Positions 55,285 through 63,999 are shown, counted from the first letter of the stretch. The stretch is DNA of 64,000 bases from Deferrisoma camini S3R1 (GCF_000526155.1 NZ_JAFN01000001.1:3102264-3166263); one strand, 5' to 3'. Translations and numbers: made by a program. The notes: generated by a model not told the origin, from the sequence alone.

Positions 55285-58197
55285 TCAGGGTTCGGCGTTC
55301 GATCCGGATCGGCCCCCCAGGCGCTCCCGGAGGGCCTGGGCCTGCTGGGTGCGGCCCTGGGCCTCGAGGAGGCCGGCGGCCCGCTCCAACGCCCCGGCCA
55401 CCAGGGGGTCGTCCAGGGGATACAGATACCCGATTCGGAGGTAGGTTTCCAAGGCCTGGTCCTGGCGGCCCGCCGCCTCCAGGGCCCGGCCCCTGAGGGT
55501 CATGGCCCTCAGGCCCAGGGGGCTCGTTCCCAGATCGGCGGCGGCCCGGAGGACCGAGGCCGCCTCGGCCGGACGGCCCGCCAGAAGAAGCACCCGGCCC
55601 CGCTCGGTCTCCACGGTCTGCAGCAGGTCCTTGCGGTCGTCGGGGCAGGCCGATGCCGCCCGGTCGAGCCGTTTCAAGGCGCCGGCCCAGTCGAGCACTG
55701 CCAGGCGGTTCCGGGCCGCTGCCAGCAGGGCCTCGACCCGGTCGGCGCCCTGGGAGCGGTCGGCGACCTGGTCCCACCTTCGCGCAGCCCGCCCGTAGGC
55801 CTGCCGGGCCTCGGCCAGCCGGGCCAGCTCCCGCAGGGCGGCCAGGCCCACCAGGTCGTCCCGGCCGGCCAGGCTCTCCAGGATCTGCCGGGCCTGCTCG
55901 GTCTCACCGGCCTCCAGCCGCCGCCGGGCGGCCTCGAGCCGGGCCTCGGCGGCCCGGGCCGTGGGCCCGGCCGCCCGCGCAGCCCGCTCGTAGGCCCGGG
56001 CCGCCTCCGGATGGCGGCCCTCGTCCTCCAGGAGCCGAGCCAGGGCCAGGGTCAGGTCCACCCCCCGCGGGTCGTCGGGAAAGTCCCGGAGGAACCCGTC
56101 CACCGCCGCGGCCAGGTCGTCGCTGCGGCCCAGGCGAACCAGGCACAGCGCCTGCCCGTACCGGCTCTCCGGGCCCGGGGGCAGCGACCGGTAGGCCGCG
56201 AGGGCCTCCTCGAACCGGCCCAGGTTGTACAGGCAGTCGGCCACCTTGAGCCGGGCCTCCTGCGCGACGTCGGCCTGGGGGACCTTGGCCAGCAGCCGGA
56301 ACGCCGCGAGGGCGTCCTCGAACCGGCCGGCCCGGTAATGGAGCCAGGCCAGGGTCCGGCGGGCCTGTACGGTGTAAGGGCCCTGGGGCTCCTCCCGGAG
56401 GAGGGTCTCCAGCACGTCCCGGGCCTCGTCCTCCCGGCCGGACCGGGCCAGCATCCACCCCCGGAAGAACCGGGCGGCCGATCGGTACGCCGGGTCCGCC
56501 GCGGTGGCCTCGAGCCGGCCCAGCGCCGACAGGGCGGCCGGCAGGTCCTGGCGGTTGAAATGGGCCCGGGCCAGGGTCAGCAGGGCCTCGTCGTGGTTCG
56601 GGTCGTCCGGGAACCGCGACAGAAACGCGGCGAACCGCCGGGCCGCCTCGTCCCACCGCTTCTGGTCGAACGCGACCCAGGCCTCGCCGTACCGGGCCAG
56701 GGCCTCGGCCGGGCTGCCCGCGGGCACCTCGGCGAACGTCTCGGCAGCGGCCTCCAGGTCCCCGAGCCGGTACCGGGCCTCCCCCAGCCAGACCCGGACC
56801 CAGTCCCGGCGGTCGTAGGTGGGGTACCGGGTCAGGGCCTGGGCCAGCACCTCGGCGGCCCGGGCCGGGTCTCCGGCGAGCAGCAGGCACAGGCCCTGCC
56901 GGTGGCGGGCCGCCGCGGCCAGCGGGGTCTCGGGCGGCACCCGGCCGAACGCCTCGGCCGCCTCGGAGAACCGGCCCATCAGGTACAGGGCCTCACCCCG
57001 GAGGTACGCCGCCTCGGCGGCCACGGGGGGGGGCGCACCTTCCGTGGCCGTGGCCAGCTCCAGGGCCCGGTCGGGCTCGTCGGAGGCGAGGTGGGCCCGG
57101 GCCAGGGCCACCCGGGCCCGGTCGGCCCACGGGCCGGGGGCCATCGAGTCGAGCACCCGGCCGGCTGCCCCGCGCTCCCCCAGGGCGGCCAGGGCCCGCA
57201 CCAGCCCGTACCGGGCCGGCTCCGACACCTCGGGCGGGCCGTCCGCCTGCACCAGGGAGAGAAACTGCTGCCGGGCCTCCTCCGGCTTGGCCCGGCGGAG
57301 GAGGACCCACCCCAGCACCAGGCGGGCCCGGTCCCGGGCCGGGTGGTCGGGGTGGCGGAGCAGGAACGACAGCAGGGCCTTTTCCGCGGCCGGCAGGTCG
57401 CCGGCCCGGAACCCGGCCACCCCGAGACCGAGCAGGGCCGGGGCCTCCGCCGGCCCCCAGCCGGCCGCAAGGGCCTTGGAGAACGCCTCGGCCGCTTCCT
57501 GGGGGCTCCCCTGGTCCAGGCGGGCCGCGCCCAGCCGGTACCACGCCCGGGCCCGCACCGAGGGGTCGTCGGCCGCGGTGAGGTCCTCCCATACCGGCAG
57601 GGCCTCCCGGGGGCGTCCCAGTTGATCCAGCACCCAGGCCTGGCGGAACCGGGCCTGGGTGCGGCGGGCCCCCCGGACCTGGGCGTAGAACCCGGCCGCG
57701 TCCTGGAGCCGGCCCTGCTCCCGCCGGATCTCACCGAGCCAGAAGGCCGCGTCGTCGGCCTGGGGCGACGAGGGGTACTCGTGGCGGACCTGCAGGAAGA
57801 ACCGCTCGGCCTCCCTCAGGTTGCCCCGGCTGAGCCGGTCCAGACCGGTCTTGTACACGCCCTCGGCCCCTTTGGTGGCCCGGGCCAGGGCGGAGAGCAG
57901 CGCCCCCCGGTAGGCGCAGCCGGGGGAGCGCACGGCCGGGGCCTGGGGGGCCTGGGGAGCGGGAAGCTGGGGTGGCGGCAGGCGGGGCAGGGCCACCGGC
58001 ACGGGAATCTCGCCCGGCTCCAGGGGCAGCACCGCCCGCCGTACCGCCTCCAGGCGCACCGGGTCCCGGGCCCGGACCACCACCTCGGGCAGGCGCAGCT
58101 CGTCCGGGCCGGTCTCGATTCCCAGGCTGAGGGACGACAGCCACAACGCGGCCGCAGCGGCCAGGAGGCCGCGGGCCCAACGGGGGGCGGGGGTCAC
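55285..58197 (-). CDS. Large TPR-repeat periplasmic/outer-membrane protein
   Basis: 970 residues: signal peptide (GLLAAAAALWLSSLSLG), a proline-rich region (60-90) and then about 20 tetratricopeptide-type repeats with alternating A/L/G/Y positions (ERFFLQVRHEYPSSPQADDAAFWLGEI; RFEEALAAYRSLPPGPES; YERAARAAGPTARAAEARLE). Resembles YbgF/BamD-type scaffolds. It lies 9 bases upstream of exbB, so it may couple the Tol/Ton motor to an envelope target. GTG start. Confidence 0.82.
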   Translation of the reverse strand: MTPAPRWARGLLAAAAALWLSSLSLGIETGPDELRLPEVVVRARDPVRLEAVRRAVLPLEPGEIPVPVALPRLPPPQLPAPQAPQAPAVRSPGCAYRGALLSALARATKGAEGVYKTGLDRLSRGNLREAERFFLQVRHEYPSSPQADDAAFWLGEIRREQGRLQDAAGFYAQVRGARRTQARFRQAWVLDQLGRPREALPVWEDLTAADDPSVRARAWYRLGAARLDQGSPQEAAEAFSKALAAGWGPAEAPALLGLGVAGFRAGDLPAAEKALLSFLLRHPDHPARDRARLVLGWVLLRRAKPEEARQQFLSLVQADGPPEVSEPARYGLVRALAALGERGAAGRVLDSMAPGPWADRARVALARAHLASDEPDRALELATATEGAPPPVAAEAAYLRGEALYLMGRFSEAAEAFGRVPPETPLAAAARHRQGLCLLLAGDPARAAEVLAQALTRYPTYDRRDWVRVWLGEARYRLGDLEAAAETFAEVPAGSPAEALARYGEAWVAFDQKRWDEAARRFAAFLSRFPDDPNHDEALLTLARAHFNRQDLPAALSALGRLEATAADPAYRSAARFFRGWMLARSGREDEARDVLETLLREEPQGPYTVQARRTLAWLHYRAGRFEDALAAFRLLAKVPQADVAQEARLKVADCLYNLGRFEEALAAYRSLPPGPESRYGQALCLVRLGRSDDLAAAVDGFLRDFPDDPRGVDLTLALARLLEDEGRHPEAARAYERAARAAGPTARAAEARLEAARRRLEAGETEQARQILESLAGRDDLVGLAALRELARLAEARQAYGRAARRWDQVADRSQGADRVEALLAAARNRLAVLDWAGALKRLDRAASACPDDRKDLLQTVETERGRVLLLAGRPAEAASVLRAAADLGTSPLGLRAMTLRGRALEAAGRQDQALETYLRIGYLYPLDDPLVAGALERAAGLLEAQGRTQQAQALRERLGGRSGSNAEP

Positions 58198-58203
58198 CGG
58201 CGC

Positions 58204-58479
58204 CTACTGGGCCGGGCCGCGCACCCGGGACAGGTACTCCACGATCACGGCCGCCTCGTCCTCCGAGATCGCGCCCGAGGCGTAGCGGACCATGCGCGAG
58301 ACGGTCTTCTCCCACCCCGCCCGGTCCTTGTTCTTTTTGAGGGGCCGGTCGACGGTGTGGCACTTGGAACAGCGTTTCTCGAAGGTGGACTTGGCGGCTT
58401 CCAGGTCGAATTCGCCGGCCCAGGCCGTGCCGGCCGCGAGCACGGCCGCGGCCACCAGGAACGGGAGCGTTCTGCGCAT
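58204..58479 (-). CDS. Small periplasmic monohaem cytochrome c
   Basis: 91 residues. Signal peptide cleaved near AWAGEF; one haem motif CSKCH (37-41) and a distal Met in SRMVRYASGAISEDEAAVIVEYL, as in class I cytochromes. First gene of the envelope operon; its stop is 6 bases before the TPR protein start. Electron partner unknown. Confidence 0.88.
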   Translation of the reverse strand: MRRTLPFLVAAAVLAAGTAWAGEFDLEAAKSTFEKRCSKCHTVDRPLKKNKDRAGWEKTVSRMVRYASGAISEDEAAVIVEYLSRVRGPAQ

Positions 58480-58579
58480 TGGGGGTCCCTCCTTCGGAGA
58501 ACGGGTGGAGGACGTCGGGACGGGCCAGTATAGCACCCCGACCTGCGGCCTCAAACCGCCGTCGTCCGAGGCGAAAGGG

Positions 58580-59743
58580 TCATCCCCCCCCGGAGCGCAC
58601 CTCGGACAAAACGGTGTCCAGGAACTCGGCCACGTGGTGGGTGTAGAGGGGGTACTCCACCAGGAAGGCGTCGTGGCCGTAATCGCTCTCGATGCGCAGG
58701 TGCTCCACCCGCTTGCCCTGGCGCCGGAGGCTCTGCTCCATGATCTCCGTGTCCAGGGGGGGGTACAGCCAGTCCCCCGTGAACGTGATGAACCGCACGG
58801 GGCATCGGATCTGGGCCATGGCCTCGTCCATGCCCCCTGGGAACCCGTCGCCCAGGTCGAAGATGTCGAGGGCCTTGGTGAGATACAGGTAGCTGTTGGC
58901 GTCGAACCGCTCGGCGAACTTGTACCCGTTGTAGTGGAGGTAGCGCTCCACGTCGTACTGGGCGGAGAACGCGAAGATACCCTCCCGGCCCGAGAGGCGG
59001 CGGTCGAACTTCTTGCGCATGGAGGCGTCGCTCAGGAAGGTGATGTGGCCGATCATGCGCGCCACCGCCAGGCCGTCCCGCGGCGGCTCGTGTCCGTAGT
59101 AGTTGCCGCCCCTCCAGTTCGGGTCGCTCATGATGGCCCGCCGGCCGATCTTGTTGAACCCGATGCTCAGGGGCGACGAGGCCCCAGTCGTGGAGATGGG
59201 CACGATGGACCGGACCCGATCCGGGAACCGCACGGCCCACTCCAGGGCCTGCATGCCCCCCATGGAGCCGCCGATCACGCACAGGACCTGGGGGATGCCC
59301 AGATGGTCGAGCAGCATCGCCTGGACCCGCACCATGTCCCGGACCGTGACCACCGGAAAGGCCATGCCGAAGGGCCGGCCGGTGCGGGGGTTGGTGCTGG
59401 CCGGGCCGGTGGTGCCCCGGCAGCTCCCCAGCACGTTGGAGCAGATCACGAAGTATCGGTCCGTGTCGATGGGCCGGCCCGGGCCGATCATGGGGTCCCA
59501 CCACCCCGGCTTGGGGTCGTTGGGCGAGTGGTACCCGGCGGCGTGGGCGTCGCCCGATAGGGCGTGGCACACCAGCACCACGTTGTCCCGGTCGGGGGAC
59601 AGGGTGCCGTAAGTCTCGTACACCACCTGGATGGGGCCGAGGATCCGGCCGCTCTCGAGGTAGAACTCGTTGGGGGGGGAGCACAGAACGGCCTTCTGGG
59701 GGGACACCAGCCCCACCCCGGCCAGGGCGGACTGAGTTGTCAA
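58580..59743 (-). CDS. metX: Homoserine O-acetyltransferase
   Basis: 387 residues, alpha/beta-hydrolase fold. VLVCHALSGDAHAAGY, the nucleophile elbow GGSMGGMQALEW (Ser about 154), the FRNDYGHDAFL-like acid/base end (ESDYGHDAFLVEY with Asp and His). Activates homoserine for methionine synthesis. TTG start with GAGGAGGAA 5 bases upstream; preceded by a SAM-I riboswitch. Confidence 0.95.
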   Translation of the reverse strand: MTTQSALAGVGLVSPQKAVLCSPPNEFYLESGRILGPIQVVYETYGTLSPDRDNVVLVCHALSGDAHAAGYHSPNDPKPGWWDPMIGPGRPIDTDRYFVICSNVLGSCRGTTGPASTNPRTGRPFGMAFPVVTVRDMVRVQAMLLDHLGIPQVLCVIGGSMGGMQALEWAVRFPDRVRSIVPISTTGASSPLSIGFNKIGRRAIMSDPNWRGGNYYGHEPPRDGLAVARMIGHITFLSDASMRKKFDRRLSGREGIFAFSAQYDVERYLHYNGYKFAERFDANSYLYLTKALDIFDLGDGFPGGMDEAMAQIRCPVRFITFTGDWLYPPLDTEIMEQSLRRQGKRVEHLRIESDYGHDAFLVEYPLYTHHVAEFLDTVLSEVRSGGG

Positions 59744-59824
59744 CCGGGTTCCTCCTCTCGCAGGGAAGGGGAGCGGAACGCGGCCGGGGTCGGGAAGGGG
59801 TTGGGCCGCGAGTCCGAACCTGTC

Positions 59825-59914
59825 TTCTCATCTGTCCAGGATGGAGCACCGGACCCCGAGGGGTTGGTTGCTGTGGCTTCGCAGGGCCTGGTCCCTCCGC
59901 CACTCTCGATAAGA
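59825..59914 (-). ncRNA. SAM-I riboswitch (S box) of metX
   Basis: Minus strand, in order: CTTATCGAGAG, GGCGGAGGGACCAGGCCCTG, GAAGCCACAGCAACC, a P3 hairpin, GGTGCTCCATCC, and CAGATGAGAAG. All conserved S-box elements are present. The downstream leader has a GC stem (CGCGGCC/GGCCGCG) but no T run, so control may be at translation. Confidence 0.93.
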
Positions 59915-60025
59915 AGTCGCCGGCCTCGCGGCGGGGGGTCCGGGACGCCGGACCCCAAAAATAGAAGAACAGGGGTAGAGCGATTGCTCGCTGCTAACTC
60001 CCTGCTCTTCCGGGGGGGCTCTATG
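59915..60025 (-). other. Interval between fur and the riboswitch
   Basis: Contains a 9-bp stem with GACG loop (GGGGTCCGG/CCGGACCCC, 59935-59956) with a T-rich run on its 5' side on the minus strand, so not a normal terminator for fur. No gene seen. Confidence 0.45.
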
Positions 60026-60592
60026 TCACCGGCGGCGCCGGTTGATGTCGGCGTTACGGTGCCCTTTATACGGATCCGGAAGGTCGGTGTCAACCCCCTG
60101 GGACGATTTTTTTTTGGGATCGGCCCGGCACCGGCCGCAGAGGCCGTAGAGCTCGAGCCGGTGGAACCGCACGACGAACCCCCGGCTGCGGGCGATCTCT
60201 TGCTGGAGCCGCTCGATGGTGGGGTCCTCGAACTCCTCGATGCGGCCGCAGTCCAGGCACACCAGATGGTCGTGGTGGTCCACTCCGATGCCGGGCTCGT
60301 AGCGGACCCGTTCCCCGTGGAACCGGCGCTCCTTGGCGATGCCGGCGTTCACGAAGAGGGCCATGGACCGGTACACGGTCGACGGGCTGAGGTTGGGGTG
60401 GGTGGGCCGGAGGCGGTCGTAGAGCTCGTCCACGCTGACGTGGGCGTCCTCCGCGAGAAACGCCTCGAGCACCGCCTCCCGCTGTCGGGAGGCCCGCAAG
60501 CCCCGGTCCCTCAGGTAGGCCCGCAGGCGGGCCTTGGCCTCTCGGAGGCGGTCGAAGCGGGACGGGGGCTCAGGCATGGGGCTGCTGGGCAT
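60026..60592 (-). CDS. fur: Fur-family metalloregulator
   Basis: 188 residues. N-terminal winged helix (LRASRQREAVLEAFLAEDAHVSVDELYDRL, STVYRSMALF), metal region HHDHLVCLDCGRIEEF and C-terminal CGRC zinc pair. It could sense iron or peroxide. Basic C-terminal extension after KKKSSQG. ATG at 60592 overlaps the flavodoxin-like gene; ATG at 60577 is an alternative. Confidence 0.88.
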   Translation of the reverse strand: MPSSPMPEPPSRFDRLREAKARLRAYLRDRGLRASRQREAVLEAFLAEDAHVSVDELYDRLRPTHPNLSPSTVYRSMALFVNAGIAKERRFHGERVRYEPGIGVDHHDHLVCLDCGRIEEFEDPTIERLQQEIARSRGFVVRFHRLELYGLCGRCRADPKKKSSQGVDTDLPDPYKGHRNADINRRRR

Positions 60593-61220
60593 GGGGCGGT
60601 TGGAGGAGGCGGGCGAGCTCGGTGCCCAGGCGGTGGGCCCGGTCGAGGGCGTCGGGGTGCTGGAGGATCTCGCCGGCGTGGTCCACGCCGGGAACGGTGA
60701 CGCTCTGCCAGGGTTGGGCCTCTACGGCGTCGCACACGTACCGGAAGGTACGAAGGGCCCCTTCGAACAGCCGTTGGCCTCGGGTGGCGCCCACCGATAG
60801 GAACACGGCCGGTTTCGGACCGCCGGGGGCCCGGTTGACCGGCTCCCGGCGCAGGTACCGAAGGCTCCAGAGGGCCTGGCAGCGGTCGATGAACGCCTTG
60901 GCAAGGGCGCTCACGCCGTAGAACATGATCGGGCTGGCCAGGGCCAGGGCCCGGGCGTCCCGGATGCGGTCGTACAGGGGGGTCATGTCGTCCTGCAGGG
61001 CGCAGGCGCCGTGGTCCCGGCAGGCGTAGATCTCCCGGCAGGGGCTGAAGGCGAGCTGCCGCAGGTACACCCGCTCCGCGGCCAGCCCGCCGTCCTCGAG
61101 GCCCTCGACGAACCGATCCATCAAAACGTCGGTGTTGCCCCGGATGCGGGGGCTCCCGTACACGCACAGCACGAACGGCTGTGCGATTGACACCCCGTTG
61201 ACCGCCTGACTAGAATCCAT
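60570..61220 (-). CDS. Flavodoxin-like NAD(P)H/FMN reductase, possible iron-sulfur flavoprotein
   Basis: 216 residues. FMN-binding YGSPRIRGNTDVLMDRFVEGLEDGG, then a cysteine-bearing FSPCREIYACRDHGACALQDDM, and LASPIMFYGVSALAKAFIDR, as in the NADPH-dependent FMN reductase / Isf family. The three cysteines may bind iron-sulfur or be redox active. It is upstream of fur and divergent from a rubrerythrin gene, so an oxidative-stress role is likely. Confidence 0.82.
   Translation of the reverse strand: MDSSQAVNGVSIAQPFVLCVYGSPRIRGNTDVLMDRFVEGLEDGGLAAERVYLRQLAFSPCREIYACRDHGACALQDDMTPLYDRIRDARALALASPIMFYGVSALAKAFIDRCQALWSLRYLRREPVNRAPGGPKPAVFLSVGATRGQRLFEGALRTFRYVCDAVEAQPWQSVTVPGVDHAGEILQHPDALDRAHRLGTELARLLQPPHAQQPHA
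61187..61216 (+). promoter_or_regulatory. Promoter of the rubrerythrin-family gene
   Basis: TTGACA (61187-61192), 18 bases, TAGAAT (61211-61216), about 52 bases before the ATG and overlapping the start of the divergent flavodoxin-like gene. Confidence 0.5.
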
Positions 61221-61268
61221 GTGCCAATTTTCTCGAGTTTGCGATCCACCCTTGTAAGGAGTTGCCCC

Positions 61269-61745
61269 ATGAGCACGCCCGAAGCCGCCGTCCTTGCCCT
61301 TTCCGAGGCCGTGAAGTTCGAGTCGGACGGCCGGGACTTCTACCTCCAGGCCGTGGAGCGGGTGGCGAACCCGTTGGCCAAGGCGGTGTTTCAGGCCCTG
61401 GCCGAGGACGAGCTCGACCACATCCGAAGGGTACGGGAGATCTATGAGGAACTCAAGTCCCAGGCCGGTTGGCCGGACTCCACGGCCATGGTGGCCCGGG
61501 CCTCGGGCGTGGAGGACGCGTTCGCCCGGGCGGCCCGAGATCTGGACCGGCACGTGGCCCCGGACGCCGACGCGCTCGAGGCTTTGGAGAAGGCCGCGGA
61601 GATGGAGCGCAAGGGCCTGGGGTTCTACCGGGACCGCCTGGCCCAGGCCACGTGCGACGCAGAGGCGGAGTTCTACCGCCGGCTGGTGGCCGAGGAGGAG
61701 GTCCACCTGCGCACCATCGAGAAGGCGTTGGAGGACCTGCGGTAG
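61269..61745 (+). CDS. Rubrerythrin-family ferritin-like diiron protein
   Basis: 158 residues, four-helix ferritin-like fold without a rubredoxin tail. Ligand-type motifs: KFESDGRDFYLQAVERV, EDELDHIRRVREIYEEL, EMERKGLGFYRDRL and EEEVHLRTIEKALEDL (E...E-x2-H twice). AAGGAG 7 bases from the ATG. Likely peroxide or oxygen reduction. Its stop codon is the first bases of a repeat element. Confidence 0.88.
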   Translation: MSTPEAAVLALSEAVKFESDGRDFYLQAVERVANPLAKAVFQALAEDELDHIRRVREIYEELKSQAGWPDSTAMVARASGVEDAFARAARDLDRHVAPDADALEALEKAAEMERKGLGFYRDRLAQATCDAEAEFYRRLVAEEEVHLRTIEKALEDLR

Positions 61746-61927
61746 GGCATGGGGTCTGTTTCCGGCCGCGCGCGAAGCCGGGCATCAGATTCGCCGCGCA
61801 GGCACGGGGCAGCAACAATGGTTTCATGGGGCCGGCCGGGGACGGACGGTTTCACGGTACGAGCGTTGGAGGCGCTGCGCGGCGAGCTAAGGAGCCGCAC
61901 GCGGCTTTCCAACAGACCCCATGCCCT
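61744..61927 (+). repeat. 185-bp dispersed element, full copy with perfect 17-bp arms
   Basis: AGGGCATGGGGTCTGTT (61744-61760) is the exact reverse complement of AACAGACCCCATGCCCT (61911-61927). Interior landmarks match the other copies. It begins inside the stop codon of the rubrerythrin-family gene. Confidence 0.92.
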
Positions 61928-62050
61928 CCGGACCGTGAGGTGATGCCAAAGAGGGGTGGTCGTGATTAAAGCGCCTGGAAAGCAGGGAGGTTTTCAAGCC
62001 TCCAAGCCTCCCAGCGTCCCAGCATCCCAGCGGGCCGAAGGCCCGAGGTT
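61928..62050 (-). repeat. Composite repeat modules beside the 61.7-kb element
   Basis: Minus strand: GGGCCTTCGGCCCGCTGGGA, an octad array (GCTGGGACGCTGGGAGGCTT), CTTGAAAACCTCC, a TTTGGCATCACCTCACGGTC module and the element arm. The same module set lies at 22884-22984. Confidence 0.7.
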
Positions 62051-62066
62051 ACACGGAGGCCGCATC

Positions 62067-62906
62067 TTGAACGGCCCGGGCCCCTCGGTGGGTCCGGGCC
62101 TTCATCGTCTGGGGCCTGGGGTCTGGATCACCTCGGGCCGGGCCGCCGTGGTGGAGGGGCGGGATCGCTTGGCGGTGGTGGACCCGGGGGACGAGCCGTG
62201 GGACATCGTGGGCGAGGAGGTCCGGCGGCTGGAACGCGACACCGGCAAGCCCGTGGGATGGGTGCTGGTCACCCACTCCCACCCGGACCACGTGGCGAAC
62301 CTGGCGGTGGCCCGGCGGATGCGGCCCGACGTGCGGGTGGTGGCCCATCCTGCGGGGGGGCTGGGGCCCGACCTGGCGGTGACGGAGGACCGGGCCTTGG
62401 ACGAGGTGGGCCCCGGGGTGCGGGCCCTGGCGACCCCAGGCCACTCGGACCGGGGGGACGACCTGTCGTTTTGGGTGCCGCCGGGGATCCTGTTCTCCGG
62501 CGACCTGGTCCAGCCCAAGGGCGAGACCTGGGAGCGGGCGTTCTACCCCAGCCCGTACCCCTACTTCCGGGACGGCGACGCGTACCTGGACAGCCTAGCG
62601 CGGCTGGAGGCCCTGCCCCTGGAGGTGCTGGTCACGGGCCACCGGGAGATCCGAGTAGGAGACCGGGGCCGGGCCTGGATCCGGTTGACCCGGCGGGCCA
62701 TCGAGCGGCTGTTCGAGGAGGCGGCCCGGTGGGAGGGACCTCCCGACCCCGTGGCTGCGGGGCGGGAGGTGTTCCGCCGGCTGTGCCGGGAACGGGGCAT
62801 CCCCTCCGAGGCGGTGGAGCGGCGGCTCGCTGGCGCTCCGGGGGAGAGCCCGTTCGAGCGGTTCGATCTGCCCGGGTTCCTGTGGGCGTGGCGGCGGCGC
62901 CTTTGA
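62067..62906 (+). CDS. MBL-fold metallo-hydrolase
   Basis: About 279 residues. Metal motif VTHSHPDHVANL (HxHxDH, about 72), a later ATPGHSDRGDDLSFWV and FSGDLV, and a far His in VLVTGHREI. Typical of glyoxalase II-like hydrolases; substrate unknown. TTG at 62067 has CGGAGG 7 bases upstream; codons further upstream belong to the repeat. Confidence 0.82.
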   Translation: MNGPGPSVGPGLHRLGPGVWITSGRAAVVEGRDRLAVVDPGDEPWDIVGEEVRRLERDTGKPVGWVLVTHSHPDHVANLAVARRMRPDVRVVAHPAGGLGPDLAVTEDRALDEVGPGVRALATPGHSDRGDDLSFWVPPGILFSGDLVQPKGETWERAFYPSPYPYFRDGDAYLDSLARLEALPLEVLVTGHREIRVGDRGRAWIRLTRRAIERLFEEAARWEGPPDPVAAGREVFRRLCRERGIPSEAVERRLAGAPGESPFERFDLPGFLWAWRRRL

Positions 62907-62940
62907 CCGGGCCGACCCGCGGCCGTATCCTGGGGCCGCC

Positions 62941-63999
62941 ATGGAAATCGTGCGAGCCGTTGCCACGGGCCTGATCGGGGCCGCGGTCCTGGTGCTGGGG
63001 GGGTGTTCGGCCCCGCCCCACGAGGGCCCCCAGGAGAAGACCGGCGGAGAGAGCGTCACCGTCGAGGTGAACGCGCTGGCGCCGGCGTTCGCCGGCAAGA
63101 CCCTCGATGGGGGCGTGGTGCGGCTGGCGGACTACATGGGCTCTCGGGTGGTGCTCCTGGAGTTCTGGAGCGTGTTCTGCAAGTCGTGCCTCGACGAGAT
63201 GCCCCACATCGAGGACCTGTACCGCCGGTACGAAGATAAGGGCCTGGCGGTGATCAGCGTGAACACCGACGTGTTCTCGGCCCAGCGCATCCGCCGGTTC
63301 CTCAAGAAGACCGGCATCCGGCCGCCGTACCCGGTGGTGCTGGACGCCCGGCAGGAGGTGGTGAAGGCCTACGGGGTGGAGGTGCTGCCGGTCACCGTGA
63401 TCGTGGACCGGTCGGGATGGATCCGGCTGTACCAGGAGGGCTACCGGCCGGGCGACGAGGATCGGTTCGAGCGGGTCGTGCGGCGGTACCTGGGCCGCAG
63501 GGGGGAGACCGACGTGACCCTGGCGCCCCGGGGGGGGATGACGGCGTTCGCGCCGGCCGGAAGCCGGCTGGTGGAGGTGGGGACCCGGCTGGAGCCGCTC
63601 CGGGGCACGGCCCTGGAGGGCGGCGAGGTCACGATCGGGCCCGGGTCGGCCCACTTCCTGTTTTTCTGGAGCCTGTACTGCCGGCCGTGCCGGAGCGAGT
63701 TCGGGCCGTTGTGGGCGCTGGCCCGGCGCTACCAGCAGAGGGGGGTGCGGTTCTACTCGGTGAACGTGGACACGCCCGCCCTGGGCCACCGGATCCGGCG
63801 GTTCCTAGAGGGCCGGGGCAGCCCGCCGTGCCTGGCCGACTGGGAGGGCAAGGGGGTGGCCCGGGCCCTGGGGGTGCGGGCCACCCCCACGGTCGTGGTG
63901 ATCGACCGGGAGGGGAGGGTGGTGCACGCGTCGGCCGGGAAGGTGGACCTGGAGGCCCTGGAGGCCTCGTTGAAGGGGGTGGCCGCCCCGGCGCGTTGA
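62941..63999 (+). CDS. Lipoprotein with two TlpA/thioredoxin-like domains
   Basis: 352 residues. Lipobox VLVLGGCSA (Cys 22). Domain 1 (45-185) has LEFWSVFCKSCLDEMP, domain 2 (210-345) has FFWSLYCRPCRSEFG; both keep W-x4-C-x2-C and a cis-Pro (VLPVTVIVD, ATPTVVVID). A disulfide reductase anchored to the membrane, perhaps for cytochrome c or haem handling. The two domains differ enough to suggest distinct partners. Confidence 0.88.
   Translation: MEIVRAVATGLIGAAVLVLGGCSAPPHEGPQEKTGGESVTVEVNALAPAFAGKTLDGGVVRLADYMGSRVVLLEFWSVFCKSCLDEMPHIEDLYRRYEDKGLAVISVNTDVFSAQRIRRFLKKTGIRPPYPVVLDARQEVVKAYGVEVLPVTVIVDRSGWIRLYQEGYRPGDEDRFERVVRRYLGRRGETDVTLAPRGGMTAFAPAGSRLVEVGTRLEPLRGTALEGGEVTIGPGSAHFLFFWSLYCRPCRSEFGPLWALARRYQQRGVRFYSVNVDTPALGHRIRRFLEGRGSPPCLADWEGKGVARALGVRATPTVVVIDREGRVVHASAGKVDLEALEASLKGVAAPAR

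Noticed and set aside
59935-59956. Rho-independent terminator for fur
   Set aside because: The T-rich run is on the wrong side of the stem for minus-strand transcription.
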